From the NCBI GenBank assembly GCA_015680685.1, contig MNCI01008335.1, positions 328,903 through 392,902 on the forward strand: DNA of 64,000 bases, given 5' to 3'. This document shows, one piece after another, positions 60,746 to 64,000 of this stretch; the first letter of the stretch is position 1; each line of letters starts with the position of its first letter. Under the pieces are notes generated by a model. That model was not told the DNA's origin. It did not search any database and was given only the letters and a program-made list of their open reading frames with translations. Made by a program: the position numbers and the translations under genes. The DNA is from Gnetum montanum (taxonomy: Eukaryota > Streptophyta > Gnetopsida > Gnetales > Gnetaceae).

Positions 60746-61156
60746 GTGCGTAAACGTTAGGAGACAAGTGACAGGATGTCGCCAAACGTGGAATGCTAAC
60801 TGAAATTTTGAATATTGTGGACAAAGCTTGTAATCAATGCAACCCGATTACGAGGCGATAAGATGTGGTAGTTTAACGTCATTTCGGACAGTGGAGCGTG
60901 CGATATCAGCCGCATTAATACCGAATTTTCAGATTCCGTTTCAGGAAAGTTCCGCTTTAATCCAATATCAAGTCGGCGATCCTCACGTATAAATAAGTGG
61001 TTCTTTGATGAAAACTGGTTGTTGGCTATTGCAATTTGAATTTACAAGGAAGAGCAGAGAAAAGGCAGAACAGAGAGAAGGGAGAGCAGAAAGCTAGGGC
61101 GTGTAATCTTGCGAGGATTTGTAAGCAGGCCCTGAAGAAAACCTACAACTATCGTG
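60746..61156. promoter_or_regulatory. Head-to-head intergenic region with TATA box for the antisense gene
   Basis: About 410 bp between the RT start (minus) and the antisense-gene start (plus). A single micro-repeat copy (GTAGTTTAACGTCATTTCGGAC) lies near 60,870. TATAAATA at 60988-60995 is 160 bp before the ATG of the gene, followed by a purine-rich leader (AAGGAAGAGCAGAGAAAAGG). The arrangement would suit a promoter for the plus-strand gene. Whether RT is expressed from here too is unknown. Confidence 0.6.
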
Positions 61157-64000
61157 ATGGCACCGAAGGCGAAGAAGCAGAATGCCAAACTGGCGAAAAT
61201 CGACGAAGTGCAGGCAAGCCTGAACCGTGTCTCGAAGGCGTTGATCGATGTCTGCGACCCGACGCCCCTTAACCGGTAGGCCATTCTTCTCATACTTACG
61301 CTTGTTCTATATGTCTATTTGTTTTGTTTTTGAATGTTTCTTGGTGAATGCGTATGTCAAATTATGGGCCTCGGCTTAGTGCGAGGGTTTTGGTGAGGTT
61401 GCGTTCGTTGCCGTTGTCGGGGACAGACCTTGCGTTGTCGCAAGGGTTTGGGCAATTTCGGCCTGGTTGCGTTTTACAATTTCTGTGTTAGTTCTAGACA
61501 TGCAGATGTAGGTGCTTTAATGAGTCTTGCCTGTTTCTACAGCATCGCGCTGAAGCCCATCCTGCTTGTGTTGGATGTTATTGGGGTTTTATGCTGGTTA
61601 AACCCCATTGTCCCAAATGTCCCTCCTCAGCACACAAGAGTGCAGGGGAAGGCTATCTGGTACCGCAAGGGGGCACTAGAAATTCTTGCAGTTTTTGGTG
61701 CGTAATTTCAGCATCATCGTTTGGTCCCATGTGACCGGAGATGTTGCTGGTGCCGTTCTGGAGCACTTGTTGCCAGGGTACTCGCAGGGGATTCTGGCCT
61801 ACCTGACAGACGAGGCGATTGAAACGGGCAATCCCGAGCACCGAGCACTCAGCTCTCGGGGTCTGAGGAGCTTGCATTGGATCTGGGGTATGACCCGCTT
61901 CAACTGCTACCACGCATACAATACGTTGTTCGTGGCCCGCCATGTGTCAACGTACTTCCAGAACCCTCAAGGCACGGTATACTACGCAGGCGGGTAAGCA
62001 GATCTGGATGGCTGTATTGTCTTTATGTGTTAGAATGCTTGTTTTCAATGTAAAAAGGAGTAAGAGAGGTCTAGCTGTAGAGCGTGAATTGAACTTACGC
62101 TGTATTGTACAGGTTTTTTATCCGCGACAACAAACTAATCGGCGACGGCGATACGCTACCCTGTGCTGAAACGGCGATAACGCTGTTTACCGCGACGAAT
62201 AACGTACGAGCCGGTGTCATCGGGCAAATCGGCCACGAGATGTGTGAGTACTACTCACGCTATGCGGAGGCCTTCAAGAAGTGCCAGGAACTCGGGTGGC
62301 TGCACGAGGATTGGACGCTGGATCTGCCCCTCAGCGTCGAGGACGTGGAGATAGAACTCCCGCAATTCCCGCTGCCGTTTGGCCCCGGTAAGATTGTTGC
62401 GTGTTTTAGTGTTATTTGCGTAATTATGAGTGATGACTATGGCGATAATGTTTGGCGATGTCTTGCGTTTTTGGCTTGCATCTTTGGCTTACAGTCAGGG
62501 AATCCCGGGAGATTACCCTTACAATTTTCGGGCGCGAGGCGAGAGATGTCCTCTTTCGTTATGGGGACATCAAAGAGGCACAGCGTTGGCTTAGCCACTT
62601 GGCGGCCCCAGCTGCGGTGGTTACCAACATCCAGACCGCAGGGCTAATGCACCTTTTCCTAGCTGCCACTCCTGACGTTCCCGCCAGTGAGATGATTAGC
62701 CTGTTCAACTCCTTTAATGCAAAGGCCGACCGTTTCAGCACGCGCGTGCATAACGTGTGTGTGAACTTCGACATCAACGCCCAGCTCTTCTCACACCTGT
62801 TTGGCGTCCCCTCCAGCGGCCTGCCCGTAAATGTGAAGGCCCAGAGGGGCGTCAAAGTGGAGGCACTTCTTCAGGAGTGGGCCAGAATCCCTAAGGATAT
62901 CAAGGGATTCCCCTGCGAGCAATTCGAGCTGGCGATCGCCAAAACGCTGTATCCCCTTTTTCGGGCCCGTACCTTCCCCAAAACCCTCTCGCAAGCGCGG
63001 TTCTTTTTAGTGGAACAGATGCGTATTATGCGGGAGGTGCTGGAGGAGGGAGCCCGTTTTGACTGGGGAAGTCATCTCGCCAAGGGTTTGCGGAGCGAGA
63101 TGGTCAAGCTTCGCGAGAAGCTTGAGTCTCGCTTCAACGTGCATCATGCCTTTTTCATCGCTGCCCTCCGACGGTTTGCTGAGTTTCTGGTCGTTCAGAA
63201 GAATGGGGTCTGGGTACAGCAAGACCGAGACCAATTGTCCAAACCCTGGATCTCCCACATCCTCAGCACTACCCGTGGGCAGGACCCGCTAGAAGGGATC
63301 GAAGAATCAATGTCCGTGACAACCAAAGGCATGAAGGCACCCCGAGTGCGAGGCCTCGATAGTGTAGGCGGGATAATGCCCACCTACACTGGCGATGCCT
63401 CGCGGGGGAAACGCTTGGCAGAGGAAATCGTGGAGCCTGCAGCTCGGCGGAAGAGGCTCCGTGTGGCTGAGGCCCCTGAAGGCGAGGGAGGCTACACCGT
63501 TGGGCTCACGGTGCAGCGGACTAAGCCTCCGCCTGGTAAGTGTAAAGCCTGTATACGCAATGTTTCATTTGGATCAACTAGAGTTATGTTTTAACGTATG
63601 GGAATGTAAACAACAAAAACAACAGGTCGATTAACCCCTGAGACAGGGGCAATGGTGTTAAAGCGTGGGGAGGGGGCCTCAATTTTGGAAGCAGAGGCCC
63701 CGGCTGTTAGCACGCGTCGTGCGCAGCCTTCATCGCATAGTGCGGCCCCAGCTGCTAGTGGGAGCCGCGTATAGACTGGGGAGGAGGCCCCTGCTACTGG
63801 AGCTAGAGACGCACAGACCCCAGTGCATGAAATAGAGAAAAGTACGGCAGATGCCGATGACGTTGCTACTGCCACCGGCAGAGGAAATGAGCGTATGTTT
63901 TTTTTTATTTTTAGGGGTTTTGCAAGAATCTGTAAACGGGTAATATCTAACCAAGTATGTTATAGGAGAAGGAGATGCCTCGACGTCTGCTGCTGCTAAC
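61157..64000 (+). pseudogene. Family antisense gene, copy 3 (in element D), nearly intact, runs off the window
   Basis: Exons with GT-AG introns: 61157-61275 (MAPKAKKQNAKLAKIDEV, basic), 61543-61993, 62113-62387, 62495-63535, 63626-63892 and 63966 onwards. Phases fit across all five introns, giving more than 717 codons. Exon 2: ALKPILLVLDVIGVLCWL, GKAIWYRKGALEIL, NFSIIVWSHVTGDVAG, FNCYHAYNTLFVARHV. Exon 3: FFIRDNKLIGDGDTL, YAEAFKKCQELGWLHEDW. Exon 4 (347 codons): REITLTIFGREARDVLF, FSHLFGVPSSGLPVN, TLYPLFRARTFPKTLSQ, FNVHHAFFIAALRRFAEFLV. Exon 5 is Ala/Glu-rich. Two defects: one extra T in the T run 61692-61696 and a TAG at 63772-63774. No known domain or catalytic motif is recognised. It looks largely helical with a disordered acidic C-terminal part. 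It could be a captured host gene or an element accessory protein. Confidence 0.8.

Larger units (their letters stand above)
35967..64000 (+). mobile_element. Element A: gypsy element carrying gag-protease and the antisense gene (3' end outside window)
   Basis: A 5' LTR, primer site, gag and protease on the plus strand are followed by the antisense gene on the minus strand. B (45817-53317) is inserted in exon 4 of that gene, and D (54369 onwards) apparently in its first intron. The part of A after D, expected to hold the RT-integrase region and 3' LTR, is not in the window. A itself is inserted into gag of element F, after ACTAG at 35962-35966. Confidence 0.75.
54369..64000 (-). mobile_element. 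Element D: youngest Tat-lineage gypsy element, 5' side outside window
   Basis: Minus-strand element. Its 3' LTR (54369-55808), polypurine tract, repeat-rich spacer, integrase, archaeal-type RNase H and RT are followed at 60.75 kb by the antisense gene on the plus strand. Gag, protease and the 5' LTR are expected beyond 64 kb. The high CpG content and few disabling changes mark it as the youngest copy here. The insertion target begins after ACCGA (54364-54368). Its duplicate would be outside the window. Confidence 0.8.

Noticed and set aside
62105-62647. A single 180-codon frame as a separate gene
   Set aside because: Its first part is exon 3 of the antisense gene, but it reads through the intron; the GT-AG boundary at 62387/62495 and copies 1 and 2 support splicing.
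1-64000. tRNA, rRNA or organellar insertions
   Set aside because: Reading both strands, I saw no cloverleaf arms with A/B boxes, rRNA core segments or plastid genes; a covariance-model scan would be needed to exclude small or decayed ones.

Overview
The window is nuclear DNA from a land plant with a large, repeat-rich genome. A gymnosperm or other giant-genome plant is plausible, but the sequence alone does not settle it. I see no bacterial operons, rRNA, tRNA or CRISPR. Almost everything is retrotransposon at different stages of decay. The only host-type gene I recognise is an intron-containing pseudogene of the cytokinin-activating enzyme LONELY GUY (LOG) at 1513-2395.

Layout. 0-5 kb: an unrecognised coding remnant, the LOG pseudogene, the zinc-binding tail of a LINE, an assembly gap, a 123-bp direct repeat and a GC-richer stretch without recognisable genes. 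5.2-7.6 kb: a degenerate tandem array built round a CCATG...CATGG hairpin. 9.8-15.5 kb: remnant G2, with a multi-exon gene on + and a protease fragment on -. 15.5-25.0 kb: G1, a complete but dead Ty3/gypsy element of Athila/Tat type on -, with gag, PR, RT, RNase H and integrase, LTRs TGATGAG...CTCATCA, and a near-matching 5-bp target duplication.

25-64 kb is one nest of a second gypsy family whose LTRs start TGAAACACC and end TACA. Element F (+, LTR and gag at 25.0-28.2 and 35.7-35.97 kb) was entered by C (-, about 28.2-35.7 kb) and by A (+, from 35,967). A was entered by B (+, 45,817-53,317, target duplication AACTT) and by D (-, from 54,369 to beyond the window). B and C carry only gag and protease. 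D carries RT, RNase H, an archaeal-type RNase H and integrase, which places the family in the Tat lineage.

The most interesting object is a long intron-containing gene carried by this family in antisense orientation. It occurs three times: 9.8-13.4 kb, 42.2-54.2 kb (split by B), and 61.2 kb to the window end. Putting A, D and G2 together, the inferred element order is LTR, gag-protease, antisense gene, RT-RNase H-integrase, LTR. In D the antisense gene and the RT frame start head to head about 400 bp apart. The D copy keeps GT-AG introns and compatible phases over six exons (more than 717 codons). I see one extra T and one TAG stop. I do not recognise the protein. Extra and antisense ORFs have been reported in Tat-lineage elements, so the class is not wholly new; this protein, its many introns and its position look worth testing.

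The family also carries CpG-rich palindromes in its LTRs and a short repeated motif (GTTTTACGTCGTAGCGGAC type). The motif is fresh in D and decayed to TpG/CpA in older copies. Most premature stops I read are TAG, as expected from deamination of methylated cytosines in CAG/CTGG contexts.
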